Source: UKL13-2 sp038206765 (lineage in GTDB: Bacteria; Pseudomonadota; Gammaproteobacteria; Burkholderiales; Usitatibacteraceae). Taken from it: a DNA stretch of 64,000 nucleotides. Made by a program: the position numbers and the translations under genes. Positions 1 to 9,377 of this stretch are shown here, piece by piece (position 1 is the first letter of the stretch; each line of letters begins with the position of its first letter). The stretch spans positions 62,001 through 126,000 of the forward strand of contig JBBRAM010000003.1 of the NCBI GenBank assembly GCA_038206765.1. Reading direction: 5' to 3'. The notes under the pieces are model-generated. The model was not told the DNA's origin, searched no databases, and worked only from the letters and a program-made list of their open reading frames with translations.

Positions 1-2833
1 CGAGATCGGCTTTACCGTTACCGTTAAAATCGCCGATACCAATACTGCGATAATTTGATCCAGCATCGGGCAAAGGCGTGAACTGGAATTGATTGTTTAC
101 CAGCCGACCAGCTTGGCTTGCGTTACCGTTCCCCGCGCCATTGCTTGACCTCACGATCAACGCACTCTTACCGACACCATCAATATCAGTCGCTACACGC
201 TTGACCGCAGCCGATGCGGTGACCACCTGTTCTGCCGCCAACGCACCCATGCTCGCCGCGTTGAGGGAGTCGCCACTATACGTTGCCGTAATGATGCGCG
301 TGCCGACGGTGGAGAATGGTGTTGCACAGGTCGCCATCGCGTTTGATAACGAGACCGCGCCGCAGCCTGCAATCACCACACCATTGGCTCTAAACGTCAT
401 GGTGCCAGTAGGGCTGTTGCCGCTGACGATAACCGAAAAAGTAACCCCTTGATTCGCCGCTGCCGGATTTACCGATGCGGTAATGACCGGCCGCGTGGCA
501 AAGCCAAATACAAACACCGGCGTATTGCGTTGCTCACTACGCATGATATTGGCGCTTTCATTCGCTTGCGTTGAAGTCGTATCGCCAACTTCACCGAACT
601 GATTTTCTCCCCAGCATTTCAAGCCACCGCCTACCAACCGGGCGCAGGCGTGATAGCGCCCTAGGGCGACCTCGGCCACACCACTGCCCAAACCGACAAC
701 ATCGGTTGGTATCATGCGGTTGTCGATTGTGTTGTCTCCTAATTCGCCGTCGGTATTGTGTCCCCAGCATTTGAGCGCTCCGCTGATCATGACTGCGCAA
801 GAAGTGTTGTCATTGGCCGCAATGGATGCCACGCCTGCACTAAGGCCCGCTACATCAATTGGCACCGAACTTGAGTCGGCAATGCCGCTACCAAGTTGGC
901 CAGACGAGTTAGAGCCCCAGCATTTCATACCGCCCGTTGCCGTAATAACGCAGCCATGCGCATTCCCCACCGCCAGTGCCAGTGCGCCGGTAATGCCGTT
1001 AGCGGCATTGACAGCGACATGGCTTTGTTCACCAGCAGCGCCGTTGTCACCAAATTCGTTACCAGCATCAGCACCCCAACATTTCACGGTGCCGCTCGTG
1101 GTCAGCGCACAGCTATGATAATGGCCCAACCCAATCGCTTTAATGCCCGACGTGGCGCCAATGACATCAACTGGCGTGCTGCGAACTTCCGTGGTGTTAT
1201 CACCGAGTTGGCCGTAGAAATTATCGCCCCAACATTTGACCCCGCCAACATTGGTGAGCGCACAACTATGGTAGCGGCCAACATCAATGGCGACGACACC
1301 GCTCGATAAACCCACCACATCGACCGGCACACTTGACAGGTCAATACTGCTGCCTGCATTGCCCAGGCCGAGTTCGCTCGTATTATTTGTTCCCCAGCAT
1401 TTAACGCCACCCGAGGCGGTTAACCCGCAGCTGTGAAATTGACCCTCTTTGACCGAGACCATGCCCGCACTCAAGCCGACCACATTGACGGGAACACTTT
1501 TGAAGGTGCTTTCGCCGGCGGTATTATTGCCAAGCTGGCCGTAATCGTTTTTACCCCAGCAGCGCAGACTGCCGCCGGTATCTGGGGAGCAGGTAAAACT
1601 TTGTCCACCGGCGATGGCAGCAGCGTCAAATGACAGACCGTTTACGCCGATCAGGCTTGGGCGATTTGATGTTGTGCTGTCGCCCAATTGCCCACTGGTG
1701 TTGTTACCCCAGCACTTCAAGCTGCCGCCAGTTGTGACGGCGCAGGTGTGGTTATTGCCAGCAGTAATTGCCGCAACTTTTAAATTGAATCCGGGCACGT
1801 TGGTAGCTGTATTGCGTTGGCTGGTTGTTGTGTCGCCCAATTGCCCGGACGTATTGGCTCCCCAGCATTTTGCCGCGCCCGATGCCATTAGTGCACAACT
1901 GTGAAATGCGCCGACTGTGACGGCCGAAACACCGCTGGTGAGGCCGACTACATCGACCGGTGTGGTGCGCTGCGTGGCTGTGTTGTCACCCAAATCGCCT
2001 GATGCATTATCGCCCCAGCATTTAGCGCCGCCGCTGGCGGTGCTCGCACAGGTGTGAGAACCCCCAGCCGCAATAGCGGCAACGCCATTAGCGAGGCCGG
2101 TGACGTCAACCGCGGTGCTGCGCTGTATAGTCGAGTTATCCCCCAGTTGCCCGTTGGCGTTGCTACCCCAACACTTCATGCCGCCACTTTTAAGTAACGC
2201 ACAAGTGTGATTGCTCCCCGCCGTGATTACGGCGACGTTGGCGGTTAAGCCTGACACATCAACCGGTGTGGCGCGATTAAAGAGAGAGTTGTCGCCAAGC
2301 TGCCCGGAAGAATTGAGCCCCCAACACTTCACGCCGCCGGCACTCGTCAGCGCACAAGTAAACGATGCGCCCGCTGCGAGCGCCACCACGCCACTGGCAA
2401 GCCCATTTACATTAACAGGAGTATTTTGTTGGCTGTTGCTACCGTCGCCCAGCTGGCCGGAAGCATTGCTGCCCCAGCATTTCACACCGCCAGCGGACGT
2501 AATGGCACAGGTATGCGCACCGCCATTGGCGACAGCGGACACACCGACGCCCAAACCGGCCGCATCAACCTGTGTACTGCGGTCGGTAGTGCTGCCATCG
2601 CCGAGCTGGCCTGCACCATTGCTGCCCCAGCATTTCACGCCGCCTTGCTCGGTCACAGCGCAGGTGTGAGCGCTGCCCGCTGAAACTTGTTGTACGCCGT
2701 AGGCTTGTGTTTGTGCATGAGCCGCTGATGGTAAGAAAAAAAACAGTGGTGCAATCAACAGTAGCCCTCCAGCAACAAAAATTGAAGATGATCGGTTCCG
2801 TAAATGGTTTGGCGGCTTATTTAGTGCGTTCAT
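1..2833 (-). CDS. Secreted RCC1-repeat (double beta-propeller) protein, 3' end outside window
   Basis: The frame is open from an ATG at 2833 to the window edge, so the C-terminus is missing. An AGGAGA ribosome site sits 6 bases before the ATG. The protein starts with a signal peptide ending in SAAHAQ near residue 40. Fourteen RCC1-type units follow, each with the core KCWG (some MKCWG) then a GQLGD-like turn. The W codons lie at 2627, 2474, 2321, 2168, 2015, 1862, 1709, 1556, 1394, 1229, 1076, 917, 764 and 611. The first seven units are exactly 51 residues apart; later spacings are 51 to 55. Most units carry two cysteines (HTCA and KCWG). After the propellers comes a bacterial Ig-like domain (GTMTFRANG ... 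ITATYSGD, about 450-240) and the start of a VCBS/FG-GAP repeat (IGDFNGNGKADL at the window edge). Probable role: secreted surface or adhesion protein. Ligand unknown. Confidence 0.9.
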   Translation of the reverse strand, partial: MNALNKPPNHLRNRSSSIFVAGGLLLIAPLFFFLPSAAHAQTQAYGVQQVSAGSAHTCAVTEQGGVKCWGSNGAGQLGDGSTTDRSTQVDAAGLGVGVSAVANGGAHTCAITSAGGVKCWGSNASGQLGDGSNSQQNTPVNVNGLASGVVALAAGASFTCALTSAGGVKCWGLNSSGQLGDNSLFNRATPVDVSGLTANVAVITAGSNHTCALLKSGGMKCWGSNANGQLGDNSTIQRSTAVDVTGLANGVAAIAAGGSHTCASTASGGAKCWGDNASGDLGDNTATQRTTPVDVVGLTSGVSAVTVGAFHSCALMASGAAKCWGANTSGQLGDTTTSQRNTATNVPGFNLKVAAITAGNNHTCAVTTGGSLKCWGNNTSGQLGDSTTSNRPSLIGVNGLSFDAAAIAGGQSFTCSPDTGGSLRCWGKNDYGQLGNNTAGESTFKSVPVNVVGLSAGMVSVKEGQFHSCGLTASGGVKCWGTNNTSELGLGNAGSSIDLSSVPVDVVGLSSGVVAIDVGRYHSCALTNVGGVKCWGDNFYGQLGDNTTEVRSTPVDVIGATSGIKAIGLGHYHSCALTTSGTVKCWGADAGNEFGDNGAAGEQSHVAVNAANGITGALALAVGNAHGCVITATGGMKCWGSNSSGQLGSGIADSSSVPIDVAGLSAGVASIAANDNTSCAVMISGALKCWGHNTDGELGDNTIDNRMIPTDVVGLGSGVAEVALGRYHACARLVGGGLKCWGENQFGEVGDTTSTQANESANIMRSEQRNTPVFVFGFATRPVITASVNPAAANQGVTFSVIVSGNSPTGTMTFRANGVVIAGCGAVSLSNAMATCATPFSTVGTRIITATYSGDSLNAASMGALAAEQVVTASAAVKRVATDIDGVGKSALIVRSSNGAGNGNASQAGRLVNNQFQFTPLPDAGSNYRSIGIGDFNGNGKADL

Positions 2834-2987
2834 ACAGTTCTCCTAATTTGGCTGTGCGTTTCAAAATGGTGTTTCAAGATGACGCGTATCAACATGACGC
2901 GTAAATAAATCCTTCTACCCATACAAACGGAATTGGTTCGACAAACCGGCCACGCAAAACGGCAAACGCAATAAAGATGGCTGACAA

Positions 2988-3018
2988 ATAAAAACCCCGC
3001 ATGGTTAGTGCGGGGCTC
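2988..3018 (-). terminator. Rho-independent terminator
   Basis: Read on the minus strand, CCCCGCA and TGCGGGG form a 7-bp stem (2995-3001 with 3009-3015) around a 7-base loop, followed by TTTTTATTT. It lies between the small ORF at 3070-3312 and the RCC1 gene, so it would shield the RCC1 promoter from upstream transcription. Confidence 0.75.
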
Positions 3019-3069
3019 AAAATTTGAGTTCCGGTGTTTAAGAGTCAGGCTGGGCTAACGAATAATCGA

Positions 3070-3312
3070 CTATGTTCCGGATCGATATTGGCCTCGGACA
3101 GTGTACGTATTGGTAATGGTTCTGCCAAATTGTGGAATAACAAGTCTTTTGCAGCGGCGCATTTCCGTTTCGCGGTACTGTAGCGAATCCGCTTGGTTGG
3201 CGAAACTCAAATTAGATTGGCCATGCGGGTAACCCACCCCGTGTACAAGAGCGGTGCTTACTGAGGCAAACGGAATCGACGCAAAAAACGGCCAATTGCA
3301 TAAAAATAACAT
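3070..3312 (-). CDS. Small hypothetical protein, possibly exported
   Basis: 80-codon ORF. The first 25 residues (MLFLCNWPFFASIPFASVS...) resemble a signal peptide and the remainder is basic. I recognise no family. A good terminator lies 50 bp downstream on the same strand, which is the main reason to keep it. The ribosome site before the ATG is weak. It could be spurious. Confidence 0.3.
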   Translation of the reverse strand: MLFLCNWPFFASIPFASVSTALVHGVGYPHGQSNLSFANQADSLQYRETEMRRCKRLVIPQFGRTITNTYTVRGQYRSGT

Positions 3313-3712
3313 TGCCGCCCATATTCGTAAAATACCCTTGCAAAAACATAATCAGCCGCGCAATGGTTTGGTCAGGAGCCTAACTGAGATGCTATTCGAG
3401 TAAATCGTGAGAAGCGTTTAGAGTCGAATCTCAAAAATATTTACTTTAAAAAATGGCCATGTTTTCAATAATTGTTGCGATTGTTTTAAATTTATTAATG
3501 CCCGCCACAAGTCAACAAAGAGTCGACAAAAGTGTCATAAAAATTGAAATGGCGCCGTCCATACGAGGATCTGACAATCCGGAGTGCTTAGGAAGGGATT
3601 GCGGAGCGCCAAAATAATAGCGCAAAGGCGGGCAAAACGAAGCGTGCAAACTCTAACTTAATATTGGTGCAATAGTGTTGCTTAAGATGACGCTATGAAT
3701 CACTGATCCCCA
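3313..3712. other. Gene-poor stretch
   Basis: No convincing coding frame on either strand. AT-rich around 3430-3550. It presumably holds the promoter of the small ORF (minus strand) and the 3' end of the kinase transcript. I see no clear hairpin or repeat. Confidence 0.4.
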
Positions 3713-6391
3713 TTACGACCGCTTAGCTTTTAAGCTCGCCAGCTGCGCATCAATCTCACCAATACTCTTTTGAAATTGGGAAATGTTAGCCTCGCGTGCC
3801 TTGGAAAAGTTAGGCTGATCTTTTTCGTCTTGCAGCATTTTCATGGCAATTCCAAATTCAGACCGTGCGGTGAGCAGATCCTCACGGCGGGCGGCCACTT
3901 GGTTGGGAATCGTCCTAGCATGACTCCAAGCGATGCCGCCCAATACGCGGTGCATCGAGGCCTCTGCCGCCCATGTTCTGCGAATGCGCCGCGCATCGGG
4001 TGGCAATGCCGCGACGCGTCTTAATGCCGCTTCTGTTGACAAACGTGATGCTACAAAATCACCAGCACTCAGTTGGCACTCCGCAAGGCTCAACAGGGTT
4101 TGCAGCACATCACTTTGATATTGCAAGTTATCGGGATCGCGGTCGGCCAATGCCAACATCGCATCGTTGGCTGCCCCGAGATGTTTGAGGGCGCTCTTAA
4201 AATCCCCAAGCATTGCGTAGGTTTTACCGAGCGCGTTATGGTTGGCCAACACATTGCGCTGGTACAAACTATTGTCCGGCGATTTCAGCGTGAAAGCCTC
4301 CCGAATAACTAGCGCTGCCTCATATTTTTTGATAGCTTCTGGTTTACTGTTGGGATTGCCGCTGTCTCGTAGGATATGGCCGTTCTCGGTGTACAGCCAA
4401 GCCAGATTACTGAGTAGGTTTTCGTCATTTGGATCACGAACGCGAAGCGCCTCGACAGCGGCAACGGCTGTTGCTATGCTTCGCAGGGCAATAGCGCTGT
4501 CTTTCTTCAATGCGGCAAGTCTTTGTTCACGGGCATAGGTTAACTTGACCAATTCGACTTTATCTTCAAGCGTGGCATTCGGCGTCGCGGTAACCCGGCT
4601 GGCGTAATCGACACTAGATTTCAAAGATGCATAGGCATCATCGAGTTTGCCTAGCCTCACTTGCAATTGACCAATATTGCTATAGCACAAGGCCAATTGT
4701 CGGGCGATATCGGTGCTGTTGGCGTTAAATTTATCATTGCCACCAGTACTGCTGGCGATGGGTGTGAGTAACCCAATCGCGTGTTCATAGCTCTTCAACG
4801 CCTCGCTTGGTTTTCCGATATTTTGCGAGCTATCGCCGCCTTGAATGCCCGCTAAACGCTGATAAGCCTTTGCCAATTCCAGCCGGAGTCCGTTGTCTAA
4901 TTTTGATTCGCTGGACAACTGCTCCAGATATTTGCTCGCGTTCTCAACCAATACTTGCCGCGCTTTGGTGGCACCGGGTAAATTTTTAATTTGGTCATGC
5001 ACATCAAACATGAGCGAGTTTGCCAACGTGCGCACGGATTTAAAATGAAACTCTGCCCGCTCGCGTTCGGCCACGGCAACACGCCGTTCGTACTCTGCAA
5101 ATGCGCCGCCAGCAATGATGGCGAGCAGCGCCAGCGCACCCGCAATCATCGGAATTTTATGGCGTGCAACAAAACGACTAGCCAAATAACGCCATGTTCC
5201 TTTGCGTGCCAGCACTGGGTTGCCATCGAGATGTCGGCGAACATCATCATCCATCGCGGTTACGGATAAATAACGCTCTTCAGGTACTTTACGCATTGCT
5301 TTCAAGATGACTGAGTCAAGGTCGCCATTGATCGCTTTGGTAAGTTGCTTTGCGCCACGCAGGCCGCGCTTAATGGCAGCCTCGTCGGTCAGCGCGAGCG
5401 ACGATGGCACTTGCGTTGGCTCATCGGTCAATGCCGCCTCGCTCAAGCGCCTGGCCTCCCGAGTAGCGCGATATGGAGATTGCCCAGTCATGAGTTCATG
5501 CAAAATCACGCCCAGCGCATAGACATCCGTCGCGGTGGTGATCGTATCGCCCGTTACCTGTTCCGGCGCGGCATAGCGCATGGTCATGACACGTCCGCCG
5601 GCCTGGGTTAGCTCGGTGGCCGCAATTTTTTCCCGCGCCTCACTGCTCTCCGCAGTGGAAGTAACTGCCTCGTCAATCAACTTGGCAATACCGAAATCCA
5701 ACAATTTCACTTCGCCATTTGCGGTGACTAAAATATTGCTGGGCTTTAAGTCGCGATGCACCACCAAATGCTGGTGCGCGTGTGCGGTTGCTGCCAGCAC
5801 TTGACGATATAGTTTCAGGCGCTGATTGATTGTGAGCGATTGCGCGTCCACATATTCGCCAAGCGGTCTGCCCTCGATATACTCAAGCGCCAAATAGGGT
5901 TGGCCGATGCCGATATGGCTTAATTTTTCATCCACGCCCGCGTCAAAAAGGCGCGCAATATTAGGATGCGTGAGCTTGGCCAAGATGTCGCGCTCGCGCT
6001 GAAAACGGCGACGCCACACCTCAAGATGCTGCACCTGCGTGGGCAGCTTTAGTGCGACTTGGCGGATTACCCGGCCATCGATTTGGTCGGCTAGCCACAC
6101 TTCGCCCATGCCGCCATGTCCCAGCGGCAAAATCAGACGGTAAGCGCCAACGACATCGCCTAGATGAAAATGTGAAGATGGCGGCGGCGGTGCCAACCTT
6201 GGAACTGTTTCAAGGTCACCATGCAACTCGGCCGCATCGTGATTGGCAAACATATCGCGCAATATCGGCGCAATATCGGCGTCTGTCTTTGCTACCTCCA
6301 TCAGCCATTTTTCTCGTGTCGAAACATCAAGCTCTAGGCCGCTTTTGAGCAAGGGACCAATTTTTTCCCACTGGGGTTTAGTAATTTTCAC
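3713..6391 (-). CDS. Transmembrane Ser/Thr protein kinase with TPR-like periplasmic region
   Basis: 892 residues. Residues 1-75 are a short N-terminal region typical of kinases paired with ECF sigma factors. The Hanks-type kinase domain spans about 82-390. It has the glycine loop GHGGMGEV (91-98), ATP lysine K115 (VALKL), alpha-C glutamate E133, catalytic loop HRDLKPSN (212-219), DFG 232-234 and APE 275-277, so it should be active. One membrane segment lies at about 413-432. The rest, about 460 residues, is helical with TPR-like repeats and should face the periplasm. The start is a GTG at 6391 with no clear ribosome site; it is the first in-frame start after a stop. The sigma factor gene lies 254 bp upstream on the same strand, and such pairs usually act together. 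The kinase targets are unknown. Confidence 0.92.
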   Translation of the reverse strand: MKITKPQWEKIGPLLKSGLELDVSTREKWLMEVAKTDADIAPILRDMFANHDAAELHGDLETVPRLAPPPPSSHFHLGDVVGAYRLILPLGHGGMGEVWLADQIDGRVIRQVALKLPTQVQHLEVWRRRFQRERDILAKLTHPNIARLFDAGVDEKLSHIGIGQPYLALEYIEGRPLGEYVDAQSLTINQRLKLYRQVLAATAHAHQHLVVHRDLKPSNILVTANGEVKLLDFGIAKLIDEAVTSTAESSEAREKIAATELTQAGGRVMTMRYAAPEQVTGDTITTATDVYALGVILHELMTGQSPYRATREARRLSEAALTDEPTQVPSSLALTDEAAIKRGLRGAKQLTKAINGDLDSVILKAMRKVPEERYLSVTAMDDDVRRHLDGNPVLARKGTWRYLASRFVARHKIPMIAGALALLAIIAGGAFAEYERRVAVAERERAEFHFKSVRTLANSLMFDVHDQIKNLPGATKARQVLVENASKYLEQLSSESKLDNGLRLELAKAYQRLAGIQGGDSSQNIGKPSEALKSYEHAIGLLTPIASSTGGNDKFNANSTDIARQLALCYSNIGQLQVRLGKLDDAYASLKSSVDYASRVTATPNATLEDKVELVKLTYAREQRLAALKKDSAIALRSIATAVAAVEALRVRDPNDENLLSNLAWLYTENGHILRDSGNPNSKPEAIKKYEAALVIREAFTLKSPDNSLYQRNVLANHNALGKTYAMLGDFKSALKHLGAANDAMLALADRDPDNLQYQSDVLQTLLSLAECQLSAGDFVASRLSTEAALRRVAALPPDARRIRRTWAAEASMHRVLGGIAWSHARTIPNQVAARREDLLTARSEFGIAMKMLQDEKDQPNFSKAREANISQFQKSIGEIDAQLASLKAKRS

Positions 6392-6403
6392 AGTTTTAAA
6401 ATT

Positions 6404-6451
6404 CGTGTTTGTGTCGACGTTTGCGTAGGAGTTTGTGTTGACGTTTGTGTT
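6404..6451 (-). repeat. Four 12-bp tandem repeats upstream of the kinase start
   Basis: Four imperfect 12-bp units in a row. On the minus strand they read AACACAAACGTC, AACACAAACTCC, TACGCAAACGTC, GACACAAACACG. They end 12 bp before the GTG start of the kinase gene and are in frame with it, since no stop separates them. They occupy the place where a ribosome site would be expected. Confidence 0.7.
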
Positions 6452-6645
6452 GGCTTTTAAATTGGCGACTGTTCCGGCGATTGCGTTGGAAATTATCGAT
6501 AAAGGTGATAGGTTTGCCGGCTGAGGCTGGTTGATCGCGAAAATAGCAGTTGAACATCAGCTGAAGCTAGACTATGTTAACGGTCACTATTCTTATAAAC
6601 GTAATTGACTACAAAAGCAGGCCAACTAAGCGGAGCTGATGAACG

Positions 6646-7221
6646 CTACTGAATCAACGTCAGCAATAACATCCGGGCACGCTGCCATTCGCGGCGAACA
6701 GTGCGCTCGGACGAGTCGGTCGCAGCAGCAATTTCAGCCTCTGTCAAACCGGCAAAAAATCGCATTTCAACCAATCTCGCCAGCGCGGGGTCAAGGGTTT
6801 CCAGCTCATCGACGGCGTGATGGATGGTCTCCACATCAATGGGTGCGGCTATACCGTCAATAACGTCAGTGTTGAGCGTAACGATATCCATTTCGCCCCC
6901 TCGTTTGGCGGCCTGTTGCTCGCGAATGACATCCATCATCACGCTACGAATCACCCGCGCAGCGTAGGCCAGAAATCTGACGCGGTCAACGAACTCGACG
7001 CTATGACCTTGCGCGAGTTTGATGTAGCTCTCATGTACCAGAGCTGTTGTTTCTAGGCCATTACTTAACTTTGTTCCTGATAAACGCGCATGAGCAATTC
7101 GTTTGAGGTCGGGATAATAAGCGCTAAAAGCGTTCTCTAATTGCGTGGGGAACTCACGCTTTGGATCGTTCGCACCAGACGTTTCTTCAATCGCTGCCAA
7201 GACAGCTATAAATTCTTCCAT
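6646..7221 (-). CDS. ECF-subfamily RNA polymerase sigma factor
   Basis: 191 residues. The sigma2 region (about 30-105) contains the LVHESYIKLAQG and FLAYAARVIRSVMMDVIREQQAAKRGG segments. The sigma4 helix-turn-helix (about 130-188) contains LTEAEIAAATDSSERTVRREWQRAR. This arrangement matches the ECF group that sits next to Ser/Thr kinases. No anti-sigma gene is adjacent, so control probably runs through the kinase downstream. Target promoters cannot be seen from the sequence. Confidence 0.9.
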   Translation of the reverse strand: MEEFIAVLAAIEETSGANDPKREFPTQLENAFSAYYPDLKRIAHARLSGTKLSNGLETTALVHESYIKLAQGHSVEFVDRVRFLAYAARVIRSVMMDVIREQQAAKRGGEMDIVTLNTDVIDGIAAPIDVETIHHAVDELETLDPALARLVEMRFFAGLTEAEIAAATDSSERTVRREWQRARMLLLTLIQ

Positions 7222-7279
7222 TTATGCCAGCGCTCCCGATTACCTATATTTGTGAAGATGTTCGCGTTGGATTGCCGCG

Positions 7280-9199
7280 CTAACGACTGTGCGAGGTCAT
7301 CTTGGCCAATGGTGATGCTATGCTGACTCCCGGTGCGGCGCTTTGCGCACCGTCTGCGCCTTGTGATTTGGCGGCATTGGCCTCCGGCGCATCGTCCGAG
7401 CGTTCGTCCACTCGGTTCAGTAAGCCGAGGCTTTCTGGGTTGCGGCGCATCGCCACGCCGACCGCCAAAATATCGACATACAGCAAATGTAGTATCCGGC
7501 TAATCATTGGCAAATGCGTACTTACATCTTCCAAGTGATCAACAATCAATGCTGCATCGGCTTTTCGGGCGAGCGGGCTTTGGCTGGCAGTGATCGCGAT
7601 GATTGAGGCGCCGCGTTCGTTGGCGCGCTCAGCAACTTCCATGAGTTCGGGTAGGCGGCCACTGCTGCTGATAATCACTGCAACATCGCCCGGCTTTAGC
7701 ACATCAGCGGCCAATAATTGCAGGCGCGGGTCGGTATAAGCGCCGCTTGAAATACCAAAACGCAAAAATTTATATTGCGCATCGAGTGCCACCGCGCCAT
7801 ATTGGCCAACCGCAAAAAACTCAACACGATTAGCATGAACCAGAAGCGCAATCGCCCGGTCGATCATGTCGCGATTTAAATGGCTCCGCACCTGCAAAAT
7901 GGCAGACGCGGTGTTGCCCAACACCTTCGCGCCAAGCTCCAACATTGAATCATCATTGGTCACCTGTACATGGGTGACTGGTACGGTGCCCGTGAGGCCC
8001 GAGGCGAGGCGTAATTTGAAATCAGACAAGCCTTCACACCCGAGGGATCGGCAAAAGCGAATCACTGTCGGCTGACTCACCTGCGCGGCGCGGGCAATTT
8101 CTGTAATCGGGTCGTTCAGCACCGTGCGCGGATGTGCCAACACATGCTCAGCAACACGCAGCTCGGCGGGTGACAACTCGGCGCGCGCGCGGCGTATTTG
8201 GTCGAGGATCGCCGACGAAGTTTTTAAGGTGCGCAATTGCGCCTCAAGAATCGCTGATGCACCCGTGAAGGTGGCGTGTTCAGCGGTAATGACAAAGGTC
8301 GGAATCGCTGCAACATATTGGCTGAAGCGGCCTTTGTCTTCAAAGCGTGCGCGGAACGGCGACTTATCAAAATAAGCACCCAAGCGCGGTACGATTCCAC
8401 CGCCGATATAAATGCCGCCAAGTGCGCCCAGCGTTACGGCAAGGTTAGCTGCAGCGGTTCCCAGTAGCGCACAAAACACCTCTAGGGTTGCCATGCACAC
8501 CGGGTCTGTTGCGTCCAATGCCAGTTGTGTAATCTCGGGCGCAGATAAATTTTTGGGTTTAACGTTAGCGTGGGTGTATTCGGCCATCGCGCGATACATC
8601 AATTCCAAGCCGGGCCCGGATAACAGACGCTCAAACGAAACATGGTCAAAATGTTTCCACGCATAGCGTAGCACCGCAATCTCACGCTCATCGCGTGGCG
8701 AGAAACTGGTGTGGCCACCCTCGGAGCCAAGCGATATCCAACCATCGCCAGCCGGAATCAAACCGGAAACACCCAAGCCCGAACCAGAACCCAGTAGGCC
8801 GATCACACTCTGTTTATGCGCCTCGCCACCGCCGACTTGGCGCACATCGCGTTTGCCCAGGCGCGGCAAGGCCATCGCCAATGCTGTGAAATCATTAACC
8901 ACCACCAAGGTGTGCCAGCCCATCTGGCTGCGCATTTTCTCAATCGAAAACTGCCAATGGTAGTTGGTCATTCGCACCAAGTCGCCATCGACTGGGTTAG
9001 CAATCGCGACGGCTGCGTGGTCAATTTTTACCGGGGGCAGCGTTGCCAGATAGGCAGTGATTGCCGCCTGAAAGTCGGCGTGGTCAGCACAGCGTAGTGA
9101 GGCAATCTGCGTAAACTCGCCTTGCGCCGTTTCCAGCGCAAACCGCGCATAGGTTCCGCCGATATCGGCGATGAGTCGTGGGTTATCAAAGGCGGGCAT
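7280..9199 (-). CDS. glk: Bifunctional glucokinase / RpiR-family transcriptional regulator
   Basis: 639 residues, a fusion known from betaproteobacteria. Residues 1-325 are a Glk-type glucokinase (ATP + glucose to glucose-6-phosphate). They include the phosphate-binding DIGGTYARF (12-20), LGSGSGLGV (136-144), SEGGHTSF (159-166) and GGIYIGGGIVPRLG (261-274). Residues 330-405 are an RpiR helix-turn-helix domain (ITEIARAAQVSQPTVIRFCRSLG). Residues 440-590 are a SIS sugar-phosphate-binding domain with a VIISSSGR motif. The enzyme product is a plausible ligand for the SIS domain. Divergent from the aldo/keto reductase; a perfect inverted repeat lies in the shared upstream region. A second, unfused glucokinase is at 25019. 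The last 40 residues are low complexity. Confidence 0.95.
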   Translation of the reverse strand: MPAFDNPRLIADIGGTYARFALETAQGEFTQIASLRCADHADFQAAITAYLATLPPVKIDHAAVAIANPVDGDLVRMTNYHWQFSIEKMRSQMGWHTLVVVNDFTALAMALPRLGKRDVRQVGGGEAHKQSVIGLLGSGSGLGVSGLIPAGDGWISLGSEGGHTSFSPRDEREIAVLRYAWKHFDHVSFERLLSGPGLELMYRAMAEYTHANVKPKNLSAPEITQLALDATDPVCMATLEVFCALLGTAAANLAVTLGALGGIYIGGGIVPRLGAYFDKSPFRARFEDKGRFSQYVAAIPTFVITAEHATFTGASAILEAQLRTLKTSSAILDQIRRARAELSPAELRVAEHVLAHPRTVLNDPITEIARAAQVSQPTVIRFCRSLGCEGLSDFKLRLASGLTGTVPVTHVQVTNDDSMLELGAKVLGNTASAILQVRSHLNRDMIDRAIALLVHANRVEFFAVGQYGAVALDAQYKFLRFGISSGAYTDPRLQLLAADVLKPGDVAVIISSSGRLPELMEVAERANERGASIIAITASQSPLARKADAALIVDHLEDVSTHLPMISRILHLLYVDILAVGVAMRRNPESLGLLNRVDERSDDAPEANAAKSQGADGAQSAAPGVSIASPLAKMTSHSR

Positions 9200-9261
9200 A
9201 GAAGGCTGAGATGTTTAAAATTGTTCTAAAATTGCCTGAAAGTACGTGGTAGAAATGTTCG

Positions 9262-9287
9262 CCAGAATGATTGTAACGTCATTCTGG
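9262..9287. promoter_or_regulatory. Inverted repeat in divergent promoter region (candidate operator)
   Basis: CCAGAATGA at 9262-9270 and TCATTCTGG at 9279-9287 form a perfect 9-bp inverted repeat with an 8-base spacer (TTGTAACG). It lies 62 bp upstream of the glk-rpiR start and 90 bp upstream of the aldo/keto reductase start. It does not resemble the TGTAG-N5-CTACA boxes elsewhere in the window, so a different regulator, perhaps the fusion protein itself, may bind it. Confidence 0.5.
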
Positions 9288-9377
9288 GCGATAATTGCAG
9301 ACACTTTCAAGACTCGTTGCAAACACTTTTAAGATGCAATATTTAACCATTCAGTCCACTTTTTGTTAAAGAAGAAT

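Noticed and set aside
93..2904. Several plus-strand ORFs opposite the RCC1 gene
   Set aside because: They are antisense shadows of the repeats; the minus frame carries RCC1 motifs, a signal peptide and a ribosome site.
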